Counted from the stretch's first letter, positions 42,283 to 53,780 are shown. The stretch is DNA of 64,000 nucleotides from Misgurnus anguillicaudatus (GCF_027580225.2 NC_073361.2:33001501-33065500); one strand, 5' to 3'. The notes: a model not told the origin generated them from the letters alone. Made by a program: numbers and translations.

Positions 42283-42460
42283 AGTGGACGTAATAGCTCA
42301 AATAAAATAAAAAATAGGACAACAAACACTTAGATCACGGAAACAAACAAACAAACGAACGAACGCATGTGAAGCACTGGGTCAGCAGCAGAGCCGTGCC
42401 CCCCAGTCATGACACATGACACATACAAGGCGTCATACAAGGCGTCAACCAATCAGCCCG

Positions 42461-43180
42461 TCACTGTCCCACAGGTGGGACGTTTGGCATTACATATTTA
42501 AAACAATAATTACATAGTCTAAACCTACACTAATCTTGACAAACTATATACCGTTGGTTGGAAAGCTCTAAGAATGTAGTTTTAATATATCAACACCATT
42601 TTGAAAAAAAAAGTATGTAGTAAGAGTCATTTTCTAAAATGTCGCAGACCAACAGGTGGGCCCAAAATGTTATTACATATTTATTTGTAAATATCCCATT
42701 AACCTGAAATAACCTCGACAAACTATATATTGTTGGAAAGCTCAGGGAATGTAGATTTCATATTTCAAGGCCATTTGATGATAGAAATTGTAAAGTGACA
42801 GTTGTTTTGTTAAATGTCACTCACCCCATAGGAATACATATGAATGATTATATATTTATAACACTAATACCCTATAAACTTGAAATAATCTTGACAAACT
42901 ATTGTTGGAAAGCTCTAGGAATGTAGTTTTCATATTTCAAGGCCATTTGATGATGGAAATTTAGTAGTGACAGTCATTTTGTTATTTGTCACTGACCCTG
43001 TAGAAGTCCATATGAATTTGTATATACTGTATTCATAATTTTAATATTCTTCAAAATGAATATATGAATCTTCAAAAATCTTGACAAACTATATATCGTT
43101 GGAAAGCTCTAAGGATGTAGTTTTCATATTTCAAAACCTTTTTGCATTAAACACAATGCAGAGACAGTAATTTATTAACT
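42461..43180. repeat. Four diverged tandem units of about 180 bp
   Basis: 'cttgacaaactatata' recurs at about 42535, 42712 (as ctcgacaaa), 42891 and 43080, each followed by 'gttggaaagctc' and 'atgtagtttt'. Unit starts carry 'gtcactgtcccacaggtg'-like blocks at 42461, 42641, 42821 and 42996. They form the interior of a piggyBac-like element whose right end is at 49530. Confidence 0.85.
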
Positions 43181-43476
43181 TGTGACAAGATATTGCAACT
43201 AACCGTTGACACCTAGTGGCCTTGGTTGGTAAAACCACTAAAAGTGTGACAGAAACTTCATTTTTTGTTATTTTCACCTAAAATTTGGTTCAGAACTAGT
43301 TGAGACTTGTGACTTTATTGGTGTGGTGTTTTGAGAGTAAAACATTTTAATTTTTATATACATTTGATTAGAGAGTATATACTTTATTGCATTATTTTTA
43401 TTATTTAAAATACATTTAAACGGGTATAACTTTTTTGTCATTTAATATTTACAACTTCAAACCCCTCAGTGTAAAA
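43181..43476. other. Piggyback-type host element flank left of the DIRS insertion
   Basis: AT-rich non-coding continuation of the tandem-unit element, with no gene. It resumes at 49401. Confidence 0.4.
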
Positions 43477-43690
43477 CGTCTCGGTTACGGATGTAACCCT
43501 CGTTCCCTGAAGGAGGGAACGGAGACGTCACGTCGTGACCGACGAATTGGGAACTCGCTTAGAGAGACCAATCTGCTTCGAATACTACAAAAAACGCCAA
43601 TGAACTTGGCATTGAGATATTTGCATAATGCTGGCGCCGCCCCGCCAGGTGCGTATATAAGGCGCACGTGCAAATGAGGAAATCAGCTTC
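43477..43690. repeat. DIRS inverted terminal repeat, left
   Basis: It begins cgtctcggttacggatgtaa and contains the shared core up to ggcgcacgtgcaaatgag. The outer ~50 bases differ from the outer part of the right repeat, as is usual in DIRS elements. Confidence 0.88.
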
Positions 43691-43758
43691 TGTTCGCTGA
43701 GAAAGCCGGAAGGTGACCGGCCTAAACAGCAGGTGGCAGCACCTGTGGCGACGGGACG

Positions 43759-43864
43759 TGACGTCTCCGTTCCCTCCTTCAGGGAACGAGGGTTACATCC
43801 GTAACCGAGACGTTCCCTTTCAGTCGGTCACTACGACGTCACGTCGTGACCGACGAATTGGGAA
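43759..43864. repeat. DIRS internal complementary region
   Basis: Bases 43759-43812 are the reverse complement of the left outer end. Bases 43813-43864 are the reverse complement of the right outer end. The junction cg|ttccct joins the two ends head to tail, which is the template for making the circular intermediate in DIRS replication. Confidence 0.9.
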
Positions 43865-44365
43865 TCCCTACCAAAACGCCACTAGGGGCTGACCTCTTCC
43901 AGTGTCTGCGTAAAGCCCTCCGGTTTCCACTTAAGGATAAGGAGAATTAGGTTTTAAGGCAGAAGGCCGGGCACTAGATGTTCCTTTAACCCCACAGTAG
44001 TGCCAGCAACTGGGAAGCGCCCTACCAGAGCGGAATAGGAACGCTGCGGAAGCCACCGCCCCGTTAAGGGCTATTGGTGGGCGAAAGTCAACCGTAGTTG
44101 AGGTCAATGACAGCCGTGGCTGTGTAAGCAAAGCAGTGCTCTGCTAAGGGAAACGTGGGCTAGTAGGATTAACCCCACGGAATAATACTCACAAAGGAAC
44201 CCGTTGGGACGCAATGTGGAGCCCTGGCCAAACACGTAGGTTCGTAAGAATACAACTAGTGAAAGGCTGACAGCCAATGCTCCGCAACAAAGGCTGTCAA
44301 GGCAGTGGAGGGAGCAAATCAAACCATTACGCATTTTTGCTCTGTTAGCCTTCCATACTGAAAAC

Positions 44366-45429
44366 TCAATTTGGAGCCTCAGTCGGAGGCTGCAAGCCGA
44401 CTTGCGAGTCTGCTCTCCGTGCCCTCCCTGGTGAGGAAAGAACACGAGAGGATACAGGCTCGATACGAACATTGTAAAATCTAATGAACGTATTAGGTGT
44501 CGCCCAACCAGCAGCTCTACAGATGTCTGTTAGCGAGGAACCACGAGCTAAAGCCCAAGATGAGGCAACACTCCGTGTGGAATGCGCTCTCAAATTAAAG
44601 GGCAAGGAATGCCCTGCAAATTGTAAGCTAGGGCGATAGTATGAACTATCCAATGAGACATCCTCTGCTTAGTGACAGCTTTCCCTTTCTGCTGGCCACC
44701 ATAACAAACAAAGAGCTGGTCTGAGGTCCTGAAGCTTTGCGTGCGGACCACGTAGAATCGCAGTGCGCGTACGGGGCACAACAAAGCCTCGGTTGGGTTT
44801 GCCTGCTCCAAAGGCAACGCTTGCAAAGCTCACCACCTTATCTCTGAAGGGAGTGGTGGGAACTTTGGGCACGTAGCCTGGTCTGGGTCCTCAGTGAGAC
44901 AGCAGGACCAAACTAAAGGCACGAATCGTCAACAGAGAATGCATGTAAATCTCCTACTCTCTTCATGGAGGCCAATGCTAGCAGGGTCAGAGTTTTCATT
45001 GATAAAAACTTCAGACTCGCAAACTGCAAAGGCTAAATCGGAGACCTGAAGGCTTCAGCACCATGGACAGGTCTCAGGAAAAAAGAGGGAGGGCGCGAGG
45101 GGTTTAGCCTGCGAGCGCCTCTTTAAAATGTAATAATTAAATCATGCTGGCCAACTGATCTGCCGTAGATAAGTGAGTGATGAGCAGAAATAGCGGCGAT
45201 ATCAACTTTAATGGCGGAGGGACAGCCTACCATCTAACCCATGTTAAAGATATAAAAGCATAATGTTAAAGGGCATTCTCTGGGTCCTCGCGTTGCGAAG
45301 AGCACCGGGTGACGAAAAGGTTTCATTAAGCGCGTAAGCCCGTCCTGTGGACGGTGCTCGAACCGCGTCGATGGTGTGAGATACCGCTTGCGATAAATCA
45401 CCTAAACCTTGCGCGCGCTCAACGACCAT
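44366..45429 (-). pseudogene. DIRS tyrosine recombinase
   Basis: Three minus-strand frames keep recognisable pieces. 45244-45429 has 'DAVRAPSTGRAYAL' (core-binding start). 44590-44826 has 'LCPVRALRFYVVRTQSF' and 'QLFVCYGGQQKGKAVTKQRMSHWI'. 44366-44653 has 'RAHSTRSVASSWALARGSS', 'DICRAAGWATPNTFIRFYN' with the H-x-x-R motif and the catalytic Tyr in FYN. The enzyme integrates the circular DNA. The stretch between 44870 and 45240 is too decayed to read. Confidence 0.85.
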
Positions 45430-45638
45430 ACATGGACAGGTCGGGGCGCGAGTGCCAAATGTGCCCCTTCCTAAGAAAGAAAGTCCTTCCTCAGGGGAAT
45501 CCGCCAGGGAGGGCTGTCGCGAGGAGCATTAACTATGAAAACCAATTCTTGGTCGTCCAGTACAGACGATTAATAAAAGGCTCTCCTCGTCCTGCCTGAC
45601 TTTGCACAGCAATAAAGCTCACTGGAAGGAATGCGTAT

Positions 45639-46025
45639 TTACGCACCCCCCGCGGTCAGCTGTGTGCCAACGCATCCACGCCGAGGCTGCCCTCGGTTAG
45701 TGAATAAAATAGGCGACAGTGGGTATCGTCCGGCGACGCAAACAAATCTATCTACGCACAACCGAACTTCTTCCAAATTAGCTGGACCGTCTGGGGGTGG
45801 AGTCGCCATTCGCCGGGGGCGCAGCTCGGAAGCGCGTACCGCTGTATTGAGCGATCCCGGGATGTAAATGGCACGAAGGGACCTCAGATGCTTCTGACTC
45901 CAAAGGAGGAGATGACGAGCGAGATGCGACAGGTGACGAGAGCGCAAAACCGCCTTAACGGTAAATAACGCAACAGTCGCAAAGTTATCGGTGTCGACAA
46001 ATACATCCTTCCCTCGCATCTCCAT
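45639..46025 (-). pseudogene. DIRS RNase H domain
   Basis: The minus-strand frame contains 'DVFVDTDNFATVALF' (TDN block with an acidic residue), 'LRSRHLSHLARHLLLWSQKHLRSLRAIYIPG', written here only as landmarks 'ARHLLLWSQ' and 'RAIYIPGSLN'. These are the usual RNase H landmarks of fish DIRS elements. It lies between the RT and recombinase parts as expected. Confidence 0.8.
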
Positions 46026-46146
46026 AGCGGAGCGTACAAGTCCCAGATATACAGCGCACCGCTCGCGGCAGTTGGGGTGCTATGCACACCCCAGACTGCA
46101 GGCCCGTCATACGTGGCTGAACATCCCGTGCTTAGGGCATCGCATG

Positions 46147-46603
46147 CTACAGAATGCCAGGAGACCCCTCAGAGGCATCTCTTGCTATCAGAAATGCTGG
46201 GTCTACTACGGGGAAATTTAAATGACACGCAGGTGTAGTGTTTACACAATGTATGCCGGTGCGCCACGCTCTCCTCGAGACTCGATCGTAAAGCCAACGC
46301 TGAAGCGGTCTCATATGACGCAGCTCGAACAGTGTCACGGCTGCAGCATGCTGTCATATGTCCAGGAGCTTCTGAAATTGTATCAGAGGGACCGCGTACT
46401 TCCCTCGAATTAAACCGAGGCAAGTCAGAACTGACTAGTTGCGCGCTCTTGTAAAACACGCCAATTAGTTGATCGAGTCTAATTCCATACTGAGAAAAAG
46501 GATCCTCTGCACGGGGCAAAGTTGCTCTTTCCCAGTCGACCTGATGACTTAAACGAGCGAGATGCCGAAGCATTAACTCTCTGTGTTCGCGCACGTCTGC
46601 CAA
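46147..46603 (-). pseudogene. DIRS reverse transcriptase C-terminal part
   Basis: Two overlapping minus-strand frames (46169-46603, 46147-46338) keep 'LMLRHLARLSHQVDWE', 'IRLDQLIGVF', 'RHMRPLQRWLYDRV' and 'RRAWRTGIH', the RT thumb region of DIRS elements. The catalytic centre upstream is not readable. Confidence 0.7.
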
Positions 46604-48610
46604 TAACGGGCTATTTATAAGTCAACGTAAATAAAGCAGAATGCGAACAACGCTCTCTCTCTGATATTTTAATGCCGTGACTAACACTTTCATGGAGACA
46701 CGGAGAGAGAGAGACAGCTCGAATGGTGTACTTAATATTAATATGCCCACCCCACGACGCAGAGCGAAAAAACGGTCTAAGGCGAGGGGATATGGACACA
46801 AAAGTACACGTCTTACAGGTCTAAAGCTGCAACCGATCTGAATATTGAAATACGAGCCTCGGCGTTATCATCCAAAAAGACCACCTCCGTAGAGCCGGGC
46901 GTAAATCAAATCGATCGTAACCCACCGCGTATTTCGGGTACTATGAGATAAAGGCTGGAAAACCCTATCATCATATCATCATCTCGGTAAGAGGGACCGG
47001 CTCGATAATCCTTCGCCAGCAGGACATCGACTTATGCACGCAGTACATGTGCATCGGATACTTTCACTATAGTGAAACGAAAGCCCGAGAATTTCGGGGT
47101 TGTGCCGGTAATTGTATTTCGTAACCGAGGCGGATCGTGCGTAAAACCCAACGAAACGGGCTGGGAACTGAAGCCAAGCATCCAGGCACCGTACGAGGAG
47201 AATTAACGACACTACCAAAGTACCCGCGGTGGGGCAGCGAAGCGAGACAGGTGAGACTGCCGGTGCGTCTGCCGTGACAGCATAAGCATCACAGTATGTG
47301 TGTGTGTGACACTGACCTGAGCCCGCTGAGGGAAACGGTCGTCCGGTCTCCTCAGCTGAGGACGCAGACACCGAAGGGGTTGCTGGTGATCCGGTCTCCT
47401 GAGTGGAGGGCTCGGACTCCTCAGAACACCCGCTGGCGATAGAGGAGAGGTAGGGTGAGCTGGTGTGTGCCCGCTCACGGCTCTCTCGATCCTCTGGAGA
47501 CCTGGAGAGGGAAGAGGAATGCACTCTATGTGTGGTTAAGTGGGTACCGGCTAAAAGCCGGTGGAACATATGCAAACCAAGAATTTTCCACCCGACCCTC
47601 TATCGGGGGAAGGAGCGAATCACCGTCTCCTGAAGAGTGATCCTCTGCCAATCCGGGTCGCCCGCTTACTGGCCACTTAAACTCCCGATTTCACGGGAAG
47701 CGGCTAAGCGGGCGGGGCGAGCTGCTGACGACCGGTTCCACCGCTCTGCCGAGATGGGGTCCGAGGAGGGGAACGAAGGTGTTCGCCGCAGCACGCCGAC
47801 GGCGAGAGGCAGACTGAGGAGCCGGCGTGGTGGTTTTTACCAAGGGCAGCTCTCCTTCGCCGGGCATGACCTAAGAGATCGCCTCAGTCTGCGCAGTGGA
47901 GCTGTACGACTCCACGGCCTCGCCGAAGAGGCCGGTCTGTGAGACAGGAGCATTCAAGAAGTTGTTCTCGCCTGCGTCCGTCAGCCAGACACAGCCAAAG
48001 GTGGCGATCTTGAACCACTGTGGTGAACATCGCACGACTGAAGGTCGCGGCTTCCCTCGTAAATCCTTGGTGAACCTGTAGCAACGTTATTGCGTGCAGG
48101 GCTGAAGCCGCCTCTCCGCATGCCTGACAGACAGCGCCCGTAACCGGACGACTGTCTACAAACACGGGAGGGAAGGGTTGGGTGGTCCCTCCAGGAACGC
48201 AGCTGCATCGCAACCCCCCGCTCCACTGAAGGGGTCCCCGTCCTTAGCGGCTCCCCTGGTGAGGGAGATGAGGGGTGAAAGCTGAAGCTGAACGACCGGA
48301 TGGCCGAAATCACGTCAGCTCTTCGTGCCGTCGGGAAGAAAGGCACAGGAGCAGAGGACTGAGAGGCCCGAGCAGCTCCGAAATACCAATCACGTGGGCA
48401 GTACGGTTCGGGCGGAGAGGGGTTAACCTCTCCAACTCTACCGTTTCCGCCGCTCGAGCGGGCACGGCCGCCATCTCCGGAACGACTCCACTTCGGAGGA
48501 AATTGGACACCCCTCTGATGCTGCAGAAGTGAACGGGACCAGGAGGAGGTCCAATGGATCGGCAGAAATCGTAGAACACGACTCTGCCGTCTCCACCGGA
48601 GCCTCAACCG
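46604..48610 (-). pseudogene. DIRS gag-like and RT N-terminal region, decayed
   Basis: GC-rich sequence with many overlapping frames on both strands and no intact domain. A minus-strand frame 47981-48607 (208 codons, Ser/Arg/Pro rich, 'QSSAPVPFFPTARRADVISAI') occupies the gag position. Position and orientation, not sequence motifs, support the assignment. Confidence 0.45.
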
Positions 48611-49209
48611 GCTGAGGATGAAAGGCCGGTAGGTGGAGGACGTATCCTCCGTCCTACTCAGCGTAGTGATGCGAAGAGCGTCATGCGAGCGCTTGACAGC
48701 CGCACCATGGCGGTGTCAGCACTGCAAAGGCGCGGACAGCATTCCCGTAGAAACGTCAGTCGTCTCCGCAATCCAAGAGGGTTATGCTCTCACAGAGAGA
48801 ACAAAAACTCCCCACGAGCGCAGCCTCAGAGTGCTTGATGCCCAAGCATGAAGACAGCGGTCGTGACCGAAACTGGAACCCTTATACCTCTCACATCCAA
48901 GATCGCACGGACGAAAAGCAATCCTGAAAAGGACGCTGATCTCCGAATATACGAGAGAGTGGCTGTCTTTAAAAAGACACAGAGCTCTCACGTATCACTC
49001 TTTAGGGAAATCACTCTTTAGGTGCTCAGCTGATGATGCGCACAGGGAAAGGCAACGCACACACTAAACTCAAAACAAAAAATATGCAGAGCAGTGGAAT
49101 ACTGCGAGCGTCCGCTGTGTTAGTACTGCTTGTCAATCAACTTCAGCAACCGTTCCCAGAAGAGCAGAGAGTAGCTTCTCAGTCAGATAAAACCGGCTTT
49201 CGAAGCGAA
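48611..49209 (-). other. DIRS 5' leader region
   Basis: Sequence between the gag-like frames and the right inverted repeat. No gene recognised. Confidence 0.45.
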
Positions 49210-49400
49210 AAAAGCTGATTTCCTCATTTGCACGTGCGCCTTATATACGCACCTGGCGGGGCGGCGCCAGCATTATGCAAATATCTCAATGCCAAGTTCA
49301 TTGGCGTTTTTTGTAGTATTCGAAGCAGATTGGTCTCTCTAAGCGAGTTCCCAATTCGTCGGTCACGACGTGACGTCGTAGTGACCGACTGAAAGGGAAC
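49210..49400. repeat. DIRS inverted terminal repeat, right (5' end of the element)
   Basis: Mirror of 43535-43690. A tatataagg-type TATA motif (minus strand of ccttatata at 49230-49238) lies in the repeat and may be the promoter. The outer end is gtgaccgactgaaagggaa. Confidence 0.85.
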
Positions 49401-49534
49401 TATAAATTGTCTTCTTAAAAAAGAGACCAAGATTTTGCTTCTAAACCAAAGAATGCCAGAGTTATAGTAATTTTAACGTGCAGATCACCTTTTCACCCCC
49501 CACTCAAAAGGGGCGGTGACAGTTATAGGGTTAA
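49401..49534. mobile_element. Right end of piggyBac-like element with TTAA
   Basis: Continues the element interrupted by DIRS. It ends gtgacagttataggg followed by TTAA at 49531-49534. On the minus strand this is TTAA-CCCTATAACTGTCAC, a piggyBac-style terminus. The left terminus is not preserved before 42461. Confidence 0.55.
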
Positions 49535-49599
49535 GTAGAGAGCCCTACTCTCCGATATGTGAACACAGCTGTCAATCACCTTGTCATTCATAAGGTCAC

Positions 49600-49915
49600 A
49601 CTGGCCGATGAAAAGTTTTGGTTTAAACTACTTGAAAATGACTATCATTTCCCTAGATCCTCATCCTTATGCCTTGTTTGGGATCATTTATACCTATTTG
49701 AAGCTGTACTGAAACTGTCATTTTAAACTGCACTGAAACTGTTAACTAGTGAGGTCCTTTTTTGATGTCTATTAAATTGAGAAAAATCAGTTTTCATCAA
49801 AAAACATAATTTCTTATTGACTGAAAAAAGAAAGACATAAACATCTTGAATGACATGAGGGTGAGTAAATTATTGGGATTTCTTTATTATGAAAGTGGAA
49901 TATTATTTGAATACC
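49600..49915. mobile_element. Non-autonomous DNA element (same family as 29562-29970)
   Basis: The reverse complement shows 'atttactcaccctcatgtca', 'aagatgtttatgtctttc' and 'catcggccagtgtgacctta', colinear with the copy at 29562. Ends are not delimited. Confidence 0.65.
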
Positions 49916-49918
49916 TTG

Positions 49919-51156
49919 TTGTGATGGCCCGTCATGATGCGGTCACACATTAACAATTGGTAACACACACCCACACATTCATTCACATATAGTTTATAAA
50001 ACAGATTTCAGTTATTTTTCGTTGAATCATTTTTATTTAATATGAGTTTCAGCAGCATTTGGAGTGCACACAAATTTGTTTGCTGTACTATATATTTGTG
50101 TTAATAGTTTTCTTTGAGTTTAAGTTACCGTGTTGTGGATGGCTGGAGAGCGGTGGGGGTTTCTCTGGCTGCGTCCAAAAACTCTAAATTGCTGCCTTCT
50201 GAGGCAGCTTTCCAAGGCAGGAAGGCATCAAGGCATGTCCGAATTCAATGTTTGGTTTACTTCCTGTCTCCTGAGATACCTATGCGTGGGCGTACATTAA
50301 GAATGTGATTGGTCGAGCCTGGTCGAGTTCGAAAAAATAAAATGGCGGCCAAGGACGCGACTGGACCACCAATTGAGTGTAAATAAAGGTAGGTTTTCAC
50401 TTTTTACACATTTAATTGCATTTGTAGCGAGAAATTAGTATTGTAGTTTTCAAATATGTGATTAGTTACACAAAGGTGCTCTCTGTTTATATTTCAAACA
50501 CGCTGCCTTTGAAGTGTGTCCGAAAGTCTTTCTCTGAGCTGCCTTCATGCCTCCGAAGTCATTTCCTCATGAGGCAGCGAGGCAACGAGTCACTGCCTTG
50601 AGTTTTCGGACGCAGCGTCTCATGCTCCAATGTGCCAATGTGAGGTCCGTTCACATTAAGGTCCGACAGGCTGGTGGGGAGATTTAAAATGTGTATTTTG
50701 CCATATTTAAACTTATTTTGATTTCTTTAATTGATTTGTTACCTTTTTGATTTGTTACAGATTATCTATTTAGTCTTTTGTTAATAAGTAATTTTGCTAA
50801 TTTAACTGGCCATTGTGGTGTTGTAGTTTGTGTTGTGTTCCCCCTCTGTGTTAAACATGGACTAGTCCACTTGTATAAATTGTGCCCTTTTTCTGTCATT
50901 TGTTAGGTCAGTTCAGTTAGTTTGCACATGGTTTAGTTGTGTTAGTTTTGTTCTGTGGACCTCTTTTATAGGCCTAGTTATTTGATTAGCTTACTTTATG
51001 CAATTTGTTTATTTACTTTTTCCTTCAATTTCTTGTTTATTAAAAACTATACTTTGGAAACTATTTTTTGGCTTGCCCTATCATTATTGACTGCTCGGTC
51101 CCTCAAACTTGTGGTTTATATCATGTTGCTGCTTATTGGACCGCAATTCTGACACA
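49919..51156 (+). mobile_element. Possible solo LTR with nested MITE
   Basis: Starts TGTGATGGCCCG and ends TTCTGACACA. It has a tataaattg at 50874 and a late AT-rich polyadenylation-like part, and a MITE within. The TG...CA ends and length suit a solo LTR, but there is no matching duplication (cttgt against cccac). Open frames here (50114-50308, 50955-51152) are not gene-like. Confidence 0.3.
50167..50614. mobile_element. MITE with GCTGCGTCC termini
   Basis: The left ggctgcgtccaaaaactc and, inverted, right cgctgcgtccgaaaactc flank about 450 bases with 'gaggcagc' and 'ctgccttc' motifs near both ends. The interior 'aataaaatggcggccaagga' has no gene. Superfamily is likely hAT or Harbinger; undecided. 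Confidence 0.65.
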
Positions 51157-51254
51157 CCCACCAAACAAGAGAAAACGTATCTCAAACCTGTTGCACACCA
51201 CACCATTTCCAGGAAACATGTAGTTGAAAACTTTGCGCCCCGTTTTAAGCTTAA
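51157..51254. other. Short spacer ending in TTAA
   Basis: Non-coding; its TTAA at 51251-51254 is the left target of the next element. Confidence 0.5.
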
Positions 51255-52368
51255 CCCTCTGGGGTCCAACCATTTTGGGACACTGTCAGAGGTTCTGACA
51301 TGCTCTTACATTTGGTCTTTTTTCAGTTGCTTTAAAACATAATAATGGCAAGTGTCTTATACCACTGTGTTCAGCACAAACTGGGCTAAAATATTATATG
51401 AGCTACATGTATGTACATGTTTGTATTTTTGAGAGAAAAAGGTTTATGCATGGTTTTAAAAAAAGCAAAATTTTTAAGTCACTGATATAAGTTCACAAAA
51501 CCCATACTAAACATGGTTTAACAAGACTTTCCTAAACATAATCTAGTAGTCTAGAGTTTTTTCTTTAAAATGATGTGAAAATCATCCTGCCTACTTATTC
51601 ACATAAAACAATGTATTCATTTAGAAATTGTAAGACACTTTTTGTTTAGAGTGGCCGTATGCGAGAAGGATTGATTGACAGCTAGCAAACAAAGGCTCGC
51701 ATAATGAGCTGCATAATAATGAGGCAGGAGGGAACTACAGTAAAGAATGTGAGGACAAATGGACATGTTTGTTTGAGGTTTATTAAGAAGTTAACAATAT
51801 AATCAAAATAGAAATGAAGGTCAGTAGGACATTTTCAATTTATTTGGAAACAAACCCTATTAAAACACTGAACTTGTATAAGAAACTGATAAACAACAGA
51901 ACTGTAAACTTCATGTGGCTCATGTTACCATATAACTTTATGTCCAAAGAGTGTGAATATGTTTTTCCACTTCATAGTTTTGTACTGATGAGAGGGATGC
52001 AGAACTGTAAGAGAGTTATGAACAGCTGTCAGCACAAATTGTCCACAGAAATACCCTTACATACATAACTGATGGGTAAATGATAGCACTACATTCGGAT
52101 AAACTATTATAAACTAAATTAGTATCTCAAATAAACATCTGCAACGATTAGTTCTATAAAAAGCTGTTTTCAGATGACTGTTTTCAGATGCCCATCCCCT
52201 TATCGTCTAGCTTCTGTTTTAAACGCGTTTCTGTAAGCGAGTAAGAACTTTAAAAACACATCGCAAATGGATGTGCGCGAGCTCGCGTCTCCGTGTAAAC
52301 AACGCGGAGCTCATAATAAAACGGTGTCGCGTGTAAAGCGCAATGTATGGAATGCGTTGCATGTAAAC

Positions 52369-52880
52369 AATATCATATTACAGCAGATCCCCCAGTGCAG
52401 TATTACTCAAAGTTGCCATGAAGGATACGAAAGTGAATAACTGCGTCTAACACTGTACACAGCATGTAACAATGAAATCCGCCATTACGTGATCATGCGC
52501 GTAACTTACTCGTTTGTAAACAAGCGTGTAAACATGGAATCATATTACAGCACACACTTAAAAGATACAGCAGTGCAGCTGCATTACTCAAAGTTGCCAT
52601 AAAGGATATGAAAGTGAATAACTGTGTCTAACACTGTACACAGCATGTAACAATGAAATCCGCCATTACGTGATCACGCGCGTACTCGTTTATAAATAAG
52701 CATGTAAACATGGAATCATATTACAGCACACACTTAAAAGATACAGCAGTGCAGCATTACTGAAAGTTTCCATGAAGGATACGAAAGTGAATAACTCTGT
52801 CTAACACTGTAACTTACAGCATGTATCAATGAAATCCGCCATTACGTGAAATCACGCGCCCTCGTTTGTAAACAATGCGA
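52369..52880. repeat. Three tandem units of about 170 bp
   Basis: 'atcatattacagca' recurs at 52372, 52539 and 52715. Each is followed by 'gtgaataactg(c/t)gtctaaca', 'aatgaaatccgccattacgt' and 'cgtttgtaaacaa'. The array is internal to the piggyBac-like element. Confidence 0.88.
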
Positions 52881-53465
52881 ACGTTTTTAAATCCGAAGCG
52901 TGCAGTCTGCTAAGGTTGCTTATGTAGGCTGAACTGCACAAGCCATAACATATTACATGATAGCAAATATAAATGAAGACAAATGACTTACAGTTTCTTC
53001 AGGAATAAGTTATATCCTTCTCCAATGCGTCTTCCATCGTCCCTCTTCTTAGGTAACATTAAAGATAAACGCTTCTCTTCCTCAATGTCCAGACATAAAT
53101 GAAGATATTCCTCACGTGTGTGTATAAAGTTTATAATCCAAACATGCGGTAAAGTCTTTAAATCTGATCAAACTTTACGCTTTGTTTATTATTGTTGGAA
53201 CTGCTGTCTCTTCATTACCATGTCAACAGCGTGTGGGCGTGGCCACATTAGAGATAATGAGCTCAGTCAGGAAAAACTGTACTCTCTTTACTTCAATGCA
53301 GATTATATAAACAGGAAATATTTGTTTTTGATTATAATTAGCTTGTTTAAAAGTAGACATTTCAGGCTTTCTTTGGATATATGTATCGTGTTTGTGTGGC
53401 GAGTATTCGCGGAGTTTCAACTGATTTTTGTAACGTGTTTTAAGAGACAGCTTGCGGAGACAGAA

Positions 53466-53585
53466 ATGTCTGAATGCGCACCCTGTTTATTTTCTTTATT
53501 TGACAAACACACAAAGATCTCTTGTTATTGTGAATGTGAACTAATTAAAGAGGACCCTTCAGAGTTTCAAATGATGTCAAACACG
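53466..53585 (+). other. Exon-like frame with splice donor
   Basis: From the ATG at 53466 about 40 open codons ('MSECAPCLFSLFDKHTK', 'CECELIKEDPSEFQ') run to acacgtaagtg, a good donor at 53586. The longer frame 53118-53588 includes it. It could be the first coding exon of a gene once carried by the transposon. No family is recognised and no downstream exon is seen inside the element. Confidence 0.25.
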
Positions 53586-53780
53586 TAAGTGTTTGATTAT
53601 TAATGATGGAGTATTTTAAGTTGATTCTGCTATGATAAGGAGAAAACACGTCAAAACGCGTCCCTGCGTTTTTGGACCCCTGGGGGTTAAACGTGCCCCA
53701 ACGGAGCCCTTCTGATGACATAGAAAAACTTTTTTTTTAAATCGTGGCCACGAATTAGCAATTCGTTCCCACGAATTATT

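Larger units (their letters stand above)
36413..42325 (-). mobile_element. LINE, minus strand, interrupted by solo LTR and an unclassified insertion
   Basis: A non-LTR element of about 3.1 kb net. On the minus strand: N-terminal region and endonuclease (42282-41290), linker and RT (41300-40103), insertion (37801-40097), RT continuation (37795-37197), solo LTR (36700-37191), C-terminus (36694-36590), and a tail of (TAAAG)n seen on plus as (CTTTA)n at 36413-36440. The RT motif set ('APQGAILSPILFSLY', 'KYADDMALVG', 'WCQSSALVININKTKDLV') suggests the Rex1/Babar or a related clade; not certain. Confidence 0.8.
43477..49400 (-). mobile_element. DIRS-type tyrosine-recombinase retrotransposon, decayed
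   Basis: Inverted terminal repeats (left 43477-43690, right 49210-49400) share the run from gacgtcacgtcgtgaccgac to tgcacgtgcgcc-type sequence in mirror orientation. An internal complementary region lies at 43759-43864. Minus-strand remnants in order: gag-like region, RT, RNase H, tyrosine recombinase. There is no target duplication, as expected for DIRS. Coding capacity is destroyed by many stops and shifts. Confidence 0.9.
51255..53686. mobile_element. piggyBac-like non-autonomous transposon
   Basis: The termini CCCTCTGGGGTCCAA (left) and CCCCCAGGGGTCCAA (right, inverted) are flanked by TTAA at 51251-51254 and 53687-53690. Both agree with piggyBac-type termini. The 2.4-kb interior holds a 3-copy tandem array and an exon-like frame but no transposase core. 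Confidence 0.75.

Noticed and set aside
47637..48610. Multiple plus-strand frames in the DIRS element
   Set aside because: Antisense shadows of the GC-rich gag region; the element is oriented minus as shown by RT, RNase H and recombinase pieces.
53118..53588. 156-codon frame as a full gene
   Set aside because: Most of it spans low-complexity hydrophobic codons upstream of the better ATG at 53466; only the last 40 codons with a donor look exon-like.
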